A stretch of DNA of 16,485 nt, taken from positions 1 through 16,485 of the forward strand of contig JAOZPW010000050.1 in assembly GCA_029932545.1 (NCBI GenBank). Direction: 5' to 3'. The position numbers and the translations under genes are program-made. The notes beneath the pieces are model-generated. The model ran no database searches. It was given only the letters and a program-made list of their open reading frames with translations, and was not told the DNA's origin. Position 1 is the first letter of the stretch. Every line of letters starts with the position of its first letter. This DNA is from Thermoanaerobaculales bacterium. GTDB lineage: Bacteria > Acidobacteriota > Thermoanaerobaculia > Thermoanaerobaculales > Sulfomarinibacteraceae. Of the stretch, positions 1 to 7,423 are shown piece after piece.

Positions 1-303
1 GTGTGCCCCCGATGCGGGTGGCCGGAGAAGAACTGTTCGTGTGCGGTGGCGTCCGAGGAGTCCGTGCCGGAAAGAGTTGTGGTCCGGTTGCGTATCGAGA
101 AAGCCGGCCGCAAGGGCAAGACGGTGACGGTAGTTGACTCCCTGCCGAGGAATCAGGCCTTTTTGAAAGCCCTGGCCAAGGAGCTGAAAAAGGCCTGTGG
201 CGCTGGAGGTACGGTAGTTGAAAACCGGGTTGAGATTCAGGGCGATCGAATGGACCGCCTTCGAGAACTTCTCCGTGCAAAAGGCTGGGTGGTGAAGGGC
301 TGA
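1..303 (+). CDS. SUI1/eIF1-like translation factor (YciH family), possibly 5'-truncated by the window
   Basis: The 100-residue product matches the SUI1/eIF1/YciH fold. It has a basic loop GRKGKTVTVV at about 36-45, then a helix rich in Leu and Lys, then the hallmark KKACGAGGTV segment and VEIQGDR followed by a C-terminal helix ending in AKGW. Bacterial members act on the 30S subunit and influence start-site fidelity in vitro, but are usually dispensable. The N-terminus carries a compact Cys cluster (CPRCG, then CSC), unlike E. coli YciH but similar to archaeal and some bacterial members; it may bind a metal. The reading frame opens with GTG at the first base of the window, so the true start may lie upstream. 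It ends in TGA immediately before a hairpin. Confidence 0.88.
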   Translation: MCPRCGWPEKNCSCAVASEESVPERVVVRLRIEKAGRKGKTVTVVDSLPRNQAFLKALAKELKKACGAGGTVVENRVEIQGDRMDRLRELLRAKGWVVKG

Positions 304-348
304 CCCGGCAAAGCCGGAGCTCAAAAGTCTCCGAACGGCTTTGCCGGG
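304..348. terminator. Perfect 13-bp inverted repeat directly after the SUI1 stop
   Basis: CCCGGCAAAGCCG at 304-316 is exactly complementary to CGGCTTTGCCGGG at 336-348, with a 19-nt loop. It begins at the base after the stop codon, as a terminator would. No T-run follows on either strand, so it is not a classical intrinsic terminator. It could be a 3'-end-stabilising hairpin or a REP-like dispersed palindrome. The loop can also pair partly with the stem (CGGAG at 315-319 with CTCCG at 329-333), giving an alternative fold. Confidence 0.5.
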
Positions 349-350
349 CG

Positions 351-525
351 CTATCAGCTGTCAGCTATCAGCTATCAGTCCGAACGTGTGTACGACAATA
401 GCTCAAGTTAAATTCCTGCGAAGGAGTTTCCTTGAATGAGCGGCTTTCTGAATTCAGCCGAATGCTCAAAGCAGTTGGGGGGTCGTCGCCGACAGCTGAG
501 AGCTGAGAGCTGAGAGCTGATAGCT
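351..525. repeat. Inverted pair of heptamer arrays bracketing a 115-bp segment
   Basis: Four 7-bp units (CTATCAG, CTGTCAG, CTATCAG, CTATCAG) fill 351-378. Four units of the opposite orientation (AGCTGAG three times, then AGCTGAT) fill 494-521, ending in AGCT two bases before the epimerase stop. The arrays are inverted relative to each other, so a transcript could pair its ends. The interior (379-493) contains two smaller hairpins: TCAAG/CTTGA enclosing AATTCC/GGAGTT (403-435), and CGGCT/AGCCG (441-460). Together with the preceding hairpin this accounts for the whole 304-526 spacer. No open reading frame is evident in it. Confidence 0.75.
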
Positions 526-526
526 T

Positions 527-2056
527 CTACTGATACCTCGCGCAGGGGTTGTTATCGCCGGTGGTGAGCGTTTCGTATTCATCCAGAACCTCGTCGATTC
601 CGAATTGAATGGCCATGGTGATTCTTTCGGTCAGGGCCCGCTCGAGTTTCGGTGGAGGGTCATCCTCTTTTAATGTCTCGATGGCGATCGCGCCCAGGCT
701 TGAAAAGGCCGCGCAGACCTCCTCAACCGAGAAACCTTCCTGGAAACGATCTCTGGCGACTCCTCTGCAGTGGCCACCGACGGGCTCCATCTCCCGGGTT
801 CGAATGGTTCTCCTGAGGTTCCTGATTGCGCCAAGCACTTTGACGGTGATTTCCTGGCGATCGAAACGTTGGTAGGTCCCGAAGGTGGGATCGGTGTCCT
901 TGGACAAGAGGGTCTCGACCTCCCGACGGCAGATTTCGTCCTGGTGTTTCTCTAAAAGCCAATGGATTTTCAGGCCGTAACCCGAATCCTCCTTGCGCAT
1001 CGCCGCATGATTGACTTCGGTCCACCGGAGGGGCTGAGTTCTCAGGTTTTCCACGAGGAACGGCATTCGCCTTAGGATGTTGAAACGTGGTCTGGTGGCC
1101 CAGTCGAGGCGTCTGCGAGTCTGAGATGCATCGACAACCAATTGCTGGTCAAGGTAGCGGGCCATCCATGGGCGTTCGAACGGCCGTCTTCCGATCGCCC
1201 TCCCAGCCGTATCCTGGATGTGAAGCCAGCCTCGGGTGACGATCTTTGGTACCTGAATAGGGCTGCGCCTTTCACCATAACAGGCCAGTGTGCAGGCGTC
1301 GAACAACTCCCTGACGGTGACGGCGCCATCGGGGGAGGCGTTAAAAATCTCGCCGGATTCCGGCAGATCGAGGTTTTGAAGAAGGTGACAGAGGAAGGAG
1401 ACGGCGCACCGAATGTGCATGTACGGGATTCCGAAGACGCCCCGGCCGGCGATCATGCGGGAATTCCAACCCATAGATAGCCAGTTACTGAGGAAATTGA
1501 AGAGGGGCGGGTATTCACACCAGTCCGAATAGAGCGCGGCGAATCGCACGATACAGGTTGGGAAAGAGTCCGAGAAGACACGGACCATGGATTCGCCGGC
1601 CCTTTTTGAACAGGCGTATGGGTTCTTGGCATTAGGGAGAGTGTGTTCCGTGATCGAAGACCCAGGGGCAGGGAAAGGACAGGCCGCGAGGGAACTTGCG
1701 AAGATAAAGCGGCGAAGACCTAGGTTTTGAGAGAAGTCCAAGGTGTTGTAGAGACCGTCGATATTGGTGCGCTGATATTCGGGATTGTTCTTGCCGGTGA
1801 AATCGTAGTGGGCCGCAAGATGAATGAAGGCATCGATCGGACCTTCTGCCCGGATCCACTCAAGGGTGGCTGCAAGCGGTTCGCTTTCTGCAATGTCGAC
1901 CTGGGTCCAATTGATATTGGGGTGAACGGGGGCGCCACATTGGGCCTGGGATCTACGGGCCAAGGCGTAGACGTGGAAACACTCTTTGATCTCGTCGAGG
2001 AGATGCCGCCCGACGAAACCGGAGGCGCCGGTGACGATGATTCTGGGCCTGGCCAT
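527..2056 (-). CDS. Extended SDR NAD-dependent epimerase/dehydratase fused to a C-terminal RsbRD_N-like helical domain
   Basis: From the ATG at 2056 the product is 509 residues. Residues 1-345 are an extended short-chain dehydrogenase: the Rossmann motif GASGFVG is at 10-16, the active-site Ser is in the SS pair at 121-122, and the YxxxK pair is Tyr147/Lys151. Such enzymes act on nucleotide-sugars or related carbonyl/alcohol substrates; the substrate here cannot be told. Typical SDRs end near residue 340. Here about 160 extra residues follow, predicted helical, with a pattern (TYQRF, then a Leu/Arg-rich helix, then GFSVEEVCAAFSSLG) resembling the RsbRD N-terminal domain found in stressosome-type and PucR-like regulators. 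ATG at 2056 has a GGAAGA upstream; an in-frame TTG at 2116 would add 20 unrelated-looking residues and lacks a Shine-Dalgarno sequence. The fusion assignment is by eye. Confidence 0.82.
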   Translation of the reverse strand: MARPRIIVTGASGFVGRHLLDEIKECFHVYALARRSQAQCGAPVHPNINWTQVDIAESEPLAATLEWIRAEGPIDAFIHLAAHYDFTGKNNPEYQRTNIDGLYNTLDFSQNLGLRRFIFASSLAACPFPAPGSSITEHTLPNAKNPYACSKRAGESMVRVFSDSFPTCIVRFAALYSDWCEYPPLFNFLSNWLSMGWNSRMIAGRGVFGIPYMHIRCAVSFLCHLLQNLDLPESGEIFNASPDGAVTVRELFDACTLACYGERRSPIQVPKIVTRGWLHIQDTAGRAIGRRPFERPWMARYLDQQLVVDASQTRRRLDWATRPRFNILRRMPFLVENLRTQPLRWTEVNHAAMRKEDSGYGLKIHWLLEKHQDEICRREVETLLSKDTDPTFGTYQRFDRQEITVKVLGAIRNLRRTIRTREMEPVGGHCRGVARDRFQEGFSVEEVCAAFSSLGAIAIETLKEDDPPPKLERALTERITMAIQFGIDEVLDEYETLTTGDNNPCARYQ

Positions 2057-2126
2057 TGAGTCTTCCAAATCCAGTATAGCCCTGTTTTGAGAGGACTCTT
2101 GAGGAGCCGTAGTCAAAGGAGGGAAA

Positions 2127-2154
2127 ATGAAGGATGAAAGATGAAGGATGAACT
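2127..2154. repeat. Heptamer tandem repeat (ATGAAGG-type)
   Basis: Four consecutive 7-bp units (ATGAAGG, ATGAAAG, ATGAAGG, ATGAACT) occupy the short divergent spacer between the epimerase and mazG. The repeats must overlap or abut the promoters of both genes, since only 109 bp separate the two start codons. A changed unit number would alter promoter spacing. Whether it varies is unknown. Confidence 0.75.
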
Positions 2155-2165
2155 AGAATTCCTGC

Positions 2166-2960
2166 ATGTCTGAACTATTTGATCGTCTGGTCGGCATCAT
2201 GGATCGGTTGCGGGACCCCGGTGGTTGTCCCTGGGATCGGGAGCAAACACTGGAAACACTGTCGGGTTATTTGCTCGAGGAGGCCCACGAGGTGACAGAG
2301 GCCGTCCGTTCCGGAGAGCGAGGGGCTCTGTGTGAAGAACTGGGCGATTTGCTGCTGCAAATTGTGTTCATGGCCAAGATTGGCAGTGAGAACGATTGGT
2401 TCACCATCGACGATGTTGCCCACGGTATTTCGGAAAAAATGATCCGCCGGCACCCTCATGTCTTTGGGGAGACGGTGGTCGAAGATTCCGACGAAGTCGT
2501 TCGCAACTGGGAGGAGATCAAAAGCGAAGAGCGGAGGGAGTCACGCAAGGCCTCGGTTCTCGACGGTGTTCCGGCCTCCCTCCCAGCGCTGCTCAAGGCC
2601 TATCGAATGACGCAGAAGGCAGCGGCGGTGGGATTCGACTGGGCCCGCCCTGAAGACGTCATCGACAAGCTCCACGAGGAGGTCGCCGAACTCGAGGCCG
2701 AGGTGCGGACCGGTGACAAAGTTGCTCTGGACCGGGTGAGGTCGGAGATGGGCGACGTGCTCTTTGTTATGGCCAATCTCGCTCGCCACCTTGGGGTTGA
2801 ACCGGAGACGGCCATGCAAGAGACCAATTCACGGTTCTTGAGGCGGTTTCAGGGTGTCGAGGCCCTGGCAAAGAAGGCCGGTCGGGCCCTCAGCGACATG
2901 TCGCTCGCCGAATTGGATGGCCTGTGGAATCAGGTCAAGGCCGAGGAGAAGGGCCTCTAG
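2166..2960 (+). CDS. mazG: MazG nucleoside triphosphate pyrophosphohydrolase
   Basis: The 264-residue product has the usual length of MazG (E. coli 263). It hydrolyses NTPs and dNTPs to the monophosphate and pyrophosphate, cleaning aberrant nucleotides from the cytosolic pool and, in E. coli, influencing ppGpp levels. Two tandem MazG helical domains are visible. The first has GCPWDREQT at 20-28, then EEAHE at 38-42 and EELGD at 57-61 as Mg-binding residues. The second has EEVAE at about 161-165 and EMGD at 184-187. Both sets of acidic ligands are intact. The ATG at 2166 has no strong Shine-Dalgarno sequence. The gene diverges from the epimerase and converges on the membrane-protein/glycosyltransferase operon. 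Confidence 0.95.
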   Translation: MSELFDRLVGIMDRLRDPGGCPWDREQTLETLSGYLLEEAHEVTEAVRSGERGALCEELGDLLLQIVFMAKIGSENDWFTIDDVAHGISEKMIRRHPHVFGETVVEDSDEVVRNWEEIKSEERRESRKASVLDGVPASLPALLKAYRMTQKAAAVGFDWARPEDVIDKLHEEVAELEAEVRTGDKVALDRVRSEMGDVLFVMANLARHLGVEPETAMQETNSRFLRRFQGVEALAKKAGRALSDMSLAELDGLWNQVKAEEKGL

Positions 2961-3008
2961 TCTTTGGTCAATTCCCGCCGCTTAGCCGGGGTCGACAGAC
3001 TCAGACAT

Positions 3009-3044
3009 CGGGAACGGTAACGGTAACGGGCTCGGGCTCGGGTT
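3009..3044. repeat. Hexamer tandem repeat CGGNNN between convergent genes
   Basis: Six consecutive 6-bp units run CGGGAA, CGGTAA, CGGTAA, CGGGCT, CGGGCT, CGGGTT. The last unit ends at the first base of the antisense stop codon of the convergent membrane-protein gene. The array lies in the 83-bp spacer after mazG; no terminator hairpin is apparent there. Confidence 0.75.
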
Positions 3045-4021
3045 TACGATTCCACGTTTTGTTCCGGCCCCTGCTTCGCCGGTCCCAGCACCAACCACCC
3101 TATCCCTCCGAAAACTGCAGCGAAAATCAGGGCCCAGATGTGGCAGGCGAGCCCGGTGGCAGCAGCGACCTCCAGATCGACGCCCATTGTGGCAAAGGCG
3201 GCTGTCCAGCCGGCCTCCAGCGTGCCGAAATTGGCCACCAGGTTGAAGGGCAGCAAATTGGAAATTGATGCGACGGCCGAACCGGTAACGACGTCCCAAA
3301 CCGGCCATAGAAATCCCATTGCAGACAAGAGATTCCAGGCCAGGGTCCACTGAAAGGCCCACGCCGCCATGCAGGCGATCGCCGCGGCCGCCAGCCGGAC
3401 CGGTCGCCTGCGGGCATCGTCGAGACCGTCCCTGATTCGGTGGAGACGACCGGCCCATGTGAGCCCCGTCGGGCCCCATCCTTGTTCGCGTGCGGCGGTC
3501 CATCGATCCAGGGTACTGATGGTCACCGGCAGCAGCAATGCCGGCAGAAGGAGCAGGCAGGCTGCGCCTAATGCCATTGGCGCCCCCAGTCCCCATCGAA
3601 AGAGGACGGCCACACCGGCCCAGGCGCCGAGGGCCGCGGTATCCAGGGTTCGGGCAACCAGGAGTGTGGCGACCCCGGAGGCGCCGTCCCGCCCGATATC
3701 TCGCCTGAGCAGCCACGGCAGGGCAAATTCCCCAAGGCGAGCGGGTACGAATACCGCTGCGGCCTGGGCGACGGCGGCGGTCGGGACGGCCCGCACGGGC
3801 CCGAGTGCCCCTGGGGGCAGCAGCAGGGAGAGGCGGAGCCCCCGAAAGATCAGGGAGCCGGCGGCCGCGGCCAATGCCCAGCCCATGGCAGCGGGCGTCA
3901 CACCGATTATCAGGGCGCCGACTGCGCCAGGACCGGCCAGCCACAAGGTCACGGTGACGAGAGCAACGGCGACAGCGGCACCGACTGCCCTTCGGAATCG
4001 GCCCGCCCGGTCGCCGTTCAC
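3044..4021 (-). CDS. Integral membrane protein of the AglD/UPF0104 (lysylphosphatidylglycerol synthase TM region) family
   Basis: The 325-residue product is strongly hydrophobic with about eight membrane segments. Conserved family features appear in order: RLGEF at 95-99, an Arg/Asp pair in RTLD at 124-127, and the re-entrant-like NLLPFNLVANFG at 255-266 followed by EAG. This family includes the membrane half of MprF and many stand-alone proteins linked to polyprenyl-linked or lipid-linked glycan transfer; flippase activity is inferred for them, not shown here. The GTG start at 4021 overlaps the TGA of the upstream glycosyltransferase (GTGA), so the two are translationally coupled and very likely work together. 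A longer in-frame reading exists upstream but lies inside the glycosyltransferase gene and is discarded. Confidence 0.85.
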   Translation of the reverse strand: MNGDRAGRFRRAVGAAVAVALVTVTLWLAGPGAVGALIIGVTPAAMGWALAAAAGSLIFRGLRLSLLLPPGALGPVRAVPTAAVAQAAAVFVPARLGEFALPWLLRRDIGRDGASGVATLLVARTLDTAALGAWAGVAVLFRWGLGAPMALGAACLLLLPALLLPVTISTLDRWTAAREQGWGPTGLTWAGRLHRIRDGLDDARRRPVRLAAAAIACMAAWAFQWTLAWNLLSAMGFLWPVWDVVTGSAVASISNLLPFNLVANFGTLEAGWTAAFATMGVDLEVAAATGLACHIWALIFAAVFGGIGWLVLGPAKQGPEQNVES

Positions 4022-4971
4022 GGCAGGACGGACGGAGGCCGGCGGTCTCGGGCTCGTTCGACGGCCTCTTCCAACAGGCGACGGTTGACCGCGATGAGAT
4101 CTGCAACGATTCCGACGACCCAGATCTGGACCCCGACGACGATCAGGATCACCGCAAGAAGCAGAGACTGTACGTGGCCGGCCGGATTGGCTCCGGTGAA
4201 GTAGAACCACAGGAACCGGAGCAGTAAGGCGGTTCCCAGGGCAAAGGGAACTGCGCCGAAGCGCAGGAAAATCCTCAAGGGGTTGTAGAGGACGACGATT
4301 CGGGCCAGGCTCTCCAGCGAGCGGAGTACATAGCCAAGGTTGGATTTGAATAGCCGGGAGGGCCGCTGCTCTTCGGAAGCCGATCGAATCGGAACCGAGA
4401 CAACGTTGAGGCCGGCCTCGCCCGCCTGGAGAATGGTCTCGAGTGTGTAGGTAAAGCGCGTGAAGACGTGGAGTTTGAGGGCGGTCTTCCTCGTGATGGC
4501 CCTGAAGCCCGAGGTGGCATCCTTGACATTGGTACGGGAGAGTTTCCGGACGACCCACGACCCCAGCTTTTGGAGGAGTTTCTTGACGGTCGAGAATCGA
4601 CTGAGGTTTTCGACCTGACGATCTCCTATGACCATCTGCGCTTCGCCGGATAGGATCGGCGCCACCAGAGTGGCAATGTCTCGAGGGTCGTATTGGCCGT
4701 CCGCATCGGTGTTGACGATGACATCTGCACCGTCATCAACTGCGGCCTGGAGGCCGGTGGCGAATGCAACGGCCAAGCCGCGGTGGATGGGCAGGCGGAC
4801 GACCTTTGCTCCGTGTTCCCGGGCGATTTCGGCCGTGCGGTCGGTCGAGCCATCATCAACGACCTGCAGCCCAACTTCGGCAAAACCCTCCATCTCAGCG
4901 GGAAGGCTGTCCAGAGTTCGGCCCAGGCATGCTTCTTCGTTCCATGCCGGGATCTGAATGATCAGTTTCAT
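4018..4971 (-). CDS. Family 2 glycosyltransferase, DPM1/DpgS-like, with two C-terminal membrane segments
   Basis: The product is 317 residues. The GT-A domain shows IPAWNEE at 7-13, the nucleotide-binding DDGSTD at 39-44, and NTDADGQYDP at 87-96, which holds the metal-binding DxD. The SGFRAI segment at 154-159 is typical of the dolichyl-phosphate-mannose-synthase-like subgroup. Two hydrophobic helices at about 235-258 and 268-293 anchor it to the inner membrane. Members transfer a sugar from a nucleotide donor to a polyprenyl phosphate, or to a lipid or glycan; the acceptor is unknown. It is the first gene of a two-gene operon with the overlapping AglD/UPF0104-type protein. No clear Shine-Dalgarno sequence precedes the ATG. 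Confidence 0.92.
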   Translation of the reverse strand: MKLIIQIPAWNEEACLGRTLDSLPAEMEGFAEVGLQVVDDGSTDRTAEIAREHGAKVVRLPIHRGLAVAFATGLQAAVDDGADVIVNTDADGQYDPRDIATLVAPILSGEAQMVIGDRQVENLSRFSTVKKLLQKLGSWVVRKLSRTNVKDATSGFRAITRKTALKLHVFTRFTYTLETILQAGEAGLNVVSVPIRSASEEQRPSRLFKSNLGYVLRSLESLARIVVLYNPLRIFLRFGAVPFALGTALLLRFLWFYFTGANPAGHVQSLLLAVILIVVGVQIWVVGIVADLIAVNRRLLEEAVERARDRRPPSVLP

Positions 4972-4991
4972 CGAGCAAAAGGTAGCATAGA

Positions 4992-5012
4992 AGCTGTCAG
5001 CTATCAGCTGGG
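4992..5012. repeat. Three heptamer units of the AGCTATC family
   Basis: AGCTGTC, AGCTATC and AGCTGGG follow one another in the 84-bp spacer between the receptor stop and the glycosyltransferase start. This is the same unit family as the arrays at 351-378, 494-521 and 9105-9135, but without an inverted partner here. Confidence 0.7.
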
Positions 5013-5055
5013 AAACCGGACATGAGGCATGGCGGACACTTGGGGCCGCCCTGTT

Positions 5056-7206
5056 CTAAAAGCTATAGCCAATCGACGCCCTCAGATATCGGCCCGGCTC
5101 GGGACGCAGGTTGTAGGGTTCGGAGTAGAGTTCGTCGAAGATATTGCCCAGAGTGGCGCGAATACTCAAGCCCCTCTCGAAGTTGTATCCGGCCCGGAGG
5201 TCTGCGGTGATGAAATTGCCGATCGGGGCCTCGTCTTCGGGATTGGCAATATTCTCGGCTGAGGGTACGCGGGTCTGCTCGCCGACGAAACGGCCGTTGG
5301 CCTCGACCCACCAGCGGGGCGCCTGGTAGCGCAGGCCAAGCACGAACTTCCACGGGGGGATGAAGCCCAGCGGCTCACCGGTGGTGTCGTCGTCGCCTTC
5401 GGTGTAGGAGAAGTTTGTGATCAGGGTCCAACGTTCATACATCAGTGTCTCGAGTTCAATTTCGATGCCCTTGACGGTGGCATCCTCGATATTGTCGTAC
5501 TGGATCAACTCGAGGCCGGTGATCGGGTCCGGTCCCAATTCGACGAAGGTGATGAAATCTTGGATGTCGTTGTAGAACACGTTGAGTCCGCCGTAGTAGC
5601 GGTCATAGCGGACCTTGAACCCCACTTCGTAGTTGAGGGAGCTTTCGGAGGTCAGGTCGGGGTTCTGTACGACCCAGTATCCCGGCTGGGAGACGCCCCC
5701 GGTGAAGGCGCGTTCCTGGATGTTGGGCGCGCGGAAGCCGCGGGCGATCAGGCCCGTCAGTTCGACGGCGGGTGTCACGGCATACATGACTCCGATGTTT
5801 CCGGAGAGGTCGGAGTCGGTGACGTCAAAGGGCTCGCCGACGTAGTTGGGGTCGTCTTCTGATTTGAAGACGAAGCGGTCACCACGAAGACCGCCGAGGA
5901 TCCGCAGCTTGTCCGTCGCTTGCCACTCGTCTTGCAGATAGAGGCCGAGGCCCTCCTGGTAGCTATTCGGCACCGCGACGTTGTTGTTGGAATCCCAGGG
6001 ATAGTCGTTCTGGGTCTCGTCTTCGAGGTCATCCCGGTAGAAATCCAGGCCCATCGTCAGGTGGTGTGCGCCGAGATCTGTGACGCCCTGAGTGTTGAGG
6101 CCGAAGGTATCGATATTGGATGTCGTGAAGTTGTGGACGAAGAAATAGGGACTGGGATCGATGAATCGTTTGCTCTCTTTGAGGACGCTCTGGTAATAGG
6201 CGGAGACTGAGATGTTCTCAAATCCCCAGGCCGGTCCGCTGTCCCAGCCTACGCCGATCTTGTCTCGGTCAAATCGCGGGAATGAGATGTCGACGCCGCT
6301 GGTCTCCGGGTCAAAACCCGGGAAGCCTACGTCGTCCGTTCGTACCACCTCGAAGTTGGTCTTGAATACTCCGCTATCACCGGTCAGGATGCGGAAGCCG
6401 CCCTGCACGCTGGCCTGTTCCATGCCGCTGTTGGGCACGGTGCCGTCCCGTTGTACATACTCGGAATAGTAGGGCGAGTCGGCAGCCTCCTTGGGCGCCT
6501 TGTAGTCGTCGGCGGTCTCCCACCCAACACTGAGGTTGAAGCCCCAACCGGCGCCGTTGCCGCGGATATCGGCGTGTACGGTGCTGGAGTCCGCCGCGGA
6601 GCCGTACCCGTAGTTGAAGCTGTGGTGCATCTCGAAAGTCTCGACGCCGAGGTCTGGTTTCTTGGTAATGATGTTGATGACGCCGCCCATGGCGTCCGAG
6701 CCGTAGAGCACCGAAGCCGGTCCACGCATGACCTCGATGCGTTCGACCTCGCTGAGATCGACCAGGCCCGGCTGGATGCCGGCGAAGACCGTGCTTTCAC
6801 GGGCGTTGTTGAGGCGTTGTCCGTCGACCAGGATCAAGACCCGATTCGAACTCATGCCGCGGATGACCGGCAGGCCACGGAAGGGGCCTTCTCCCTGGAC
6901 ATCGACGCCGGGCAACTCTTTGAAGAGATCCGCCATTTTCTCAGGCTGGCGATCTGCAATCTGTTCGGCATCGATCACCGAAATGGCGGCCGGAGTCTGG
7001 GATGAGGCCTGTTCCTGCCGGCTGGCCGTGACGACAACCCTGTCCTTGAAGACCCGTTTGCCATCCTTCTCTTCGGTCTTGGGGTCTTCCTCGGTGGCCT
7101 CGGCGTCTGCGCCGACGACCGCCGTGTCGGCGCCAATGTCTCCATCGGCCCAAATCGCAGGGACAATCATAATTGTGAAAATAATTGCAAGAGCCATAAT
7201 CCGCAT
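5056..7206 (-). CDS. TonB-dependent outer-membrane receptor
   Basis: The 716-residue product begins with a signal peptide (MRIMALAIIFTIMIVPAIWA) and an acidic linker. A TonB-box-like DRVVVTASR follows at about 55, then a plug domain (about 70-170) with the characteristic LPGVDV, IRGM, ILVDGQRLN, IEVMRGPASVLYGSDAMGGVINI-type segments. A 22-strand barrel rich in alternating aromatics fills the rest, ending in Phe as outer-membrane barrels do. The family imports siderophores, cobalamin, haem or glycans using proton-motive force through TonB; the plug resembles the BtuB/haem-receptor type, but the ligand cannot be assigned and no TonB, ABC importer or regulator lies nearby. ATG at 7206 is chosen over an upstream in-frame ATG at 7245 because AAGGAG sits 7 bases ahead and the signal peptide begins there. 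Confidence 0.95.
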   Translation of the reverse strand: MRIMALAIIFTIMIVPAIWADGDIGADTAVVGADAEATEEDPKTEEKDGKRVFKDRVVVTASRQEQASSQTPAAISVIDAEQIADRQPEKMADLFKELPGVDVQGEGPFRGLPVIRGMSSNRVLILVDGQRLNNARESTVFAGIQPGLVDLSEVERIEVMRGPASVLYGSDAMGGVINIITKKPDLGVETFEMHHSFNYGYGSAADSSTVHADIRGNGAGWGFNLSVGWETADDYKAPKEAADSPYYSEYVQRDGTVPNSGMEQASVQGGFRILTGDSGVFKTNFEVVRTDDVGFPGFDPETSGVDISFPRFDRDKIGVGWDSGPAWGFENISVSAYYQSVLKESKRFIDPSPYFFVHNFTTSNIDTFGLNTQGVTDLGAHHLTMGLDFYRDDLEDETQNDYPWDSNNNVAVPNSYQEGLGLYLQDEWQATDKLRILGGLRGDRFVFKSEDDPNYVGEPFDVTDSDLSGNIGVMYAVTPAVELTGLIARGFRAPNIQERAFTGGVSQPGYWVVQNPDLTSESSLNYEVGFKVRYDRYYGGLNVFYNDIQDFITFVELGPDPITGLELIQYDNIEDATVKGIEIELETLMYERWTLITNFSYTEGDDDTTGEPLGFIPPWKFVLGLRYQAPRWWVEANGRFVGEQTRVPSAENIANPEDEAPIGNFITADLRAGYNFERGLSIRATLGNIFDELYSEPYNLRPEPGRYLRASIGYSF

Positions 7207-7289
7207 GGTCTGTCTCCTTGGGGTCGGTTGTTTGCCCCAACGCAATCTACGGTACTATTTGAGTGTCATTTCAAACATTTACCGACAGG

Positions 7290-7329
7290 TGACGCTGATG
7301 ACGAAGTTGTGACGCTTGTGACAATTGGG
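7290..7329. promoter_or_regulatory. Two 20-bp TGAC-containing direct repeats in the receptor-kinase divergent spacer
   Basis: TGACGCT followed by a second TGAC nine bases on occurs twice, exactly 20 bp apart (TGAC at 7290, 7299, 7310, 7319). Half-sites alternate 9 and 11 bp, so both repeats lie on the same DNA face two turns apart. This layout resembles direct-repeat operators of OmpR/PhoB-type response regulators (GTCA read on the other strand), but the regulator is not in the window. The site is about 84 bp upstream of the receptor ATG and 95 bp upstream of the kinase ATG, so it could serve either. Confidence 0.45.
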
Positions 7330-7345
7330 TGATGAATAGGAGAGC

Positions 7346-7387
7346 AAGGGAGAGGGGGAGAGGGGGAGAGGGGGAGAGGAGGAGAAG
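7346..7387. repeat. 42-nt homopurine tract with octamer repeats
   Basis: Every base from 7346 to 7387 is A or G. Within it three perfect copies of GGGGGAGA run from 7354 to 7377 with degenerate copies on both sides. The tract lies 36 bp before the kinase start codon. Such mirror-symmetric purine runs can form triplex DNA and are prone to slippage; effects on kinase expression are inference. Confidence 0.8.
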
Positions 7388-7423
7388 TGCGGGCTAGAAT
7401 GGTCACGGCTGGAGGATCTGACA

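Noticed and set aside
351..525. CRISPR array
   Set aside because: The repeated unit is only 7 bp with no spacers; the blocks are simple tandem repeats.
3369..4088. 239-codon plus-strand frame
   Set aside because: Ala/Arg/Ser/Pro-rich translation, antisense to the membrane-protein gene.
2982..4106. 374-codon minus-strand frame overlapping the membrane-protein gene
   Set aside because: The translation is Arg/Gly/Pro-rich and non-hydrophobic, typical of an out-of-frame read of a GC-rich gene. The neighbouring frame gives a good membrane protein with family motifs.
4022..4558. N-terminal extension of the AglD/UPF0104-type protein
   Set aside because: The extra 179 codons lie wholly inside the glycosyltransferase coding region and lack membrane or domain character; the GTG overlapping the upstream stop is the natural start.
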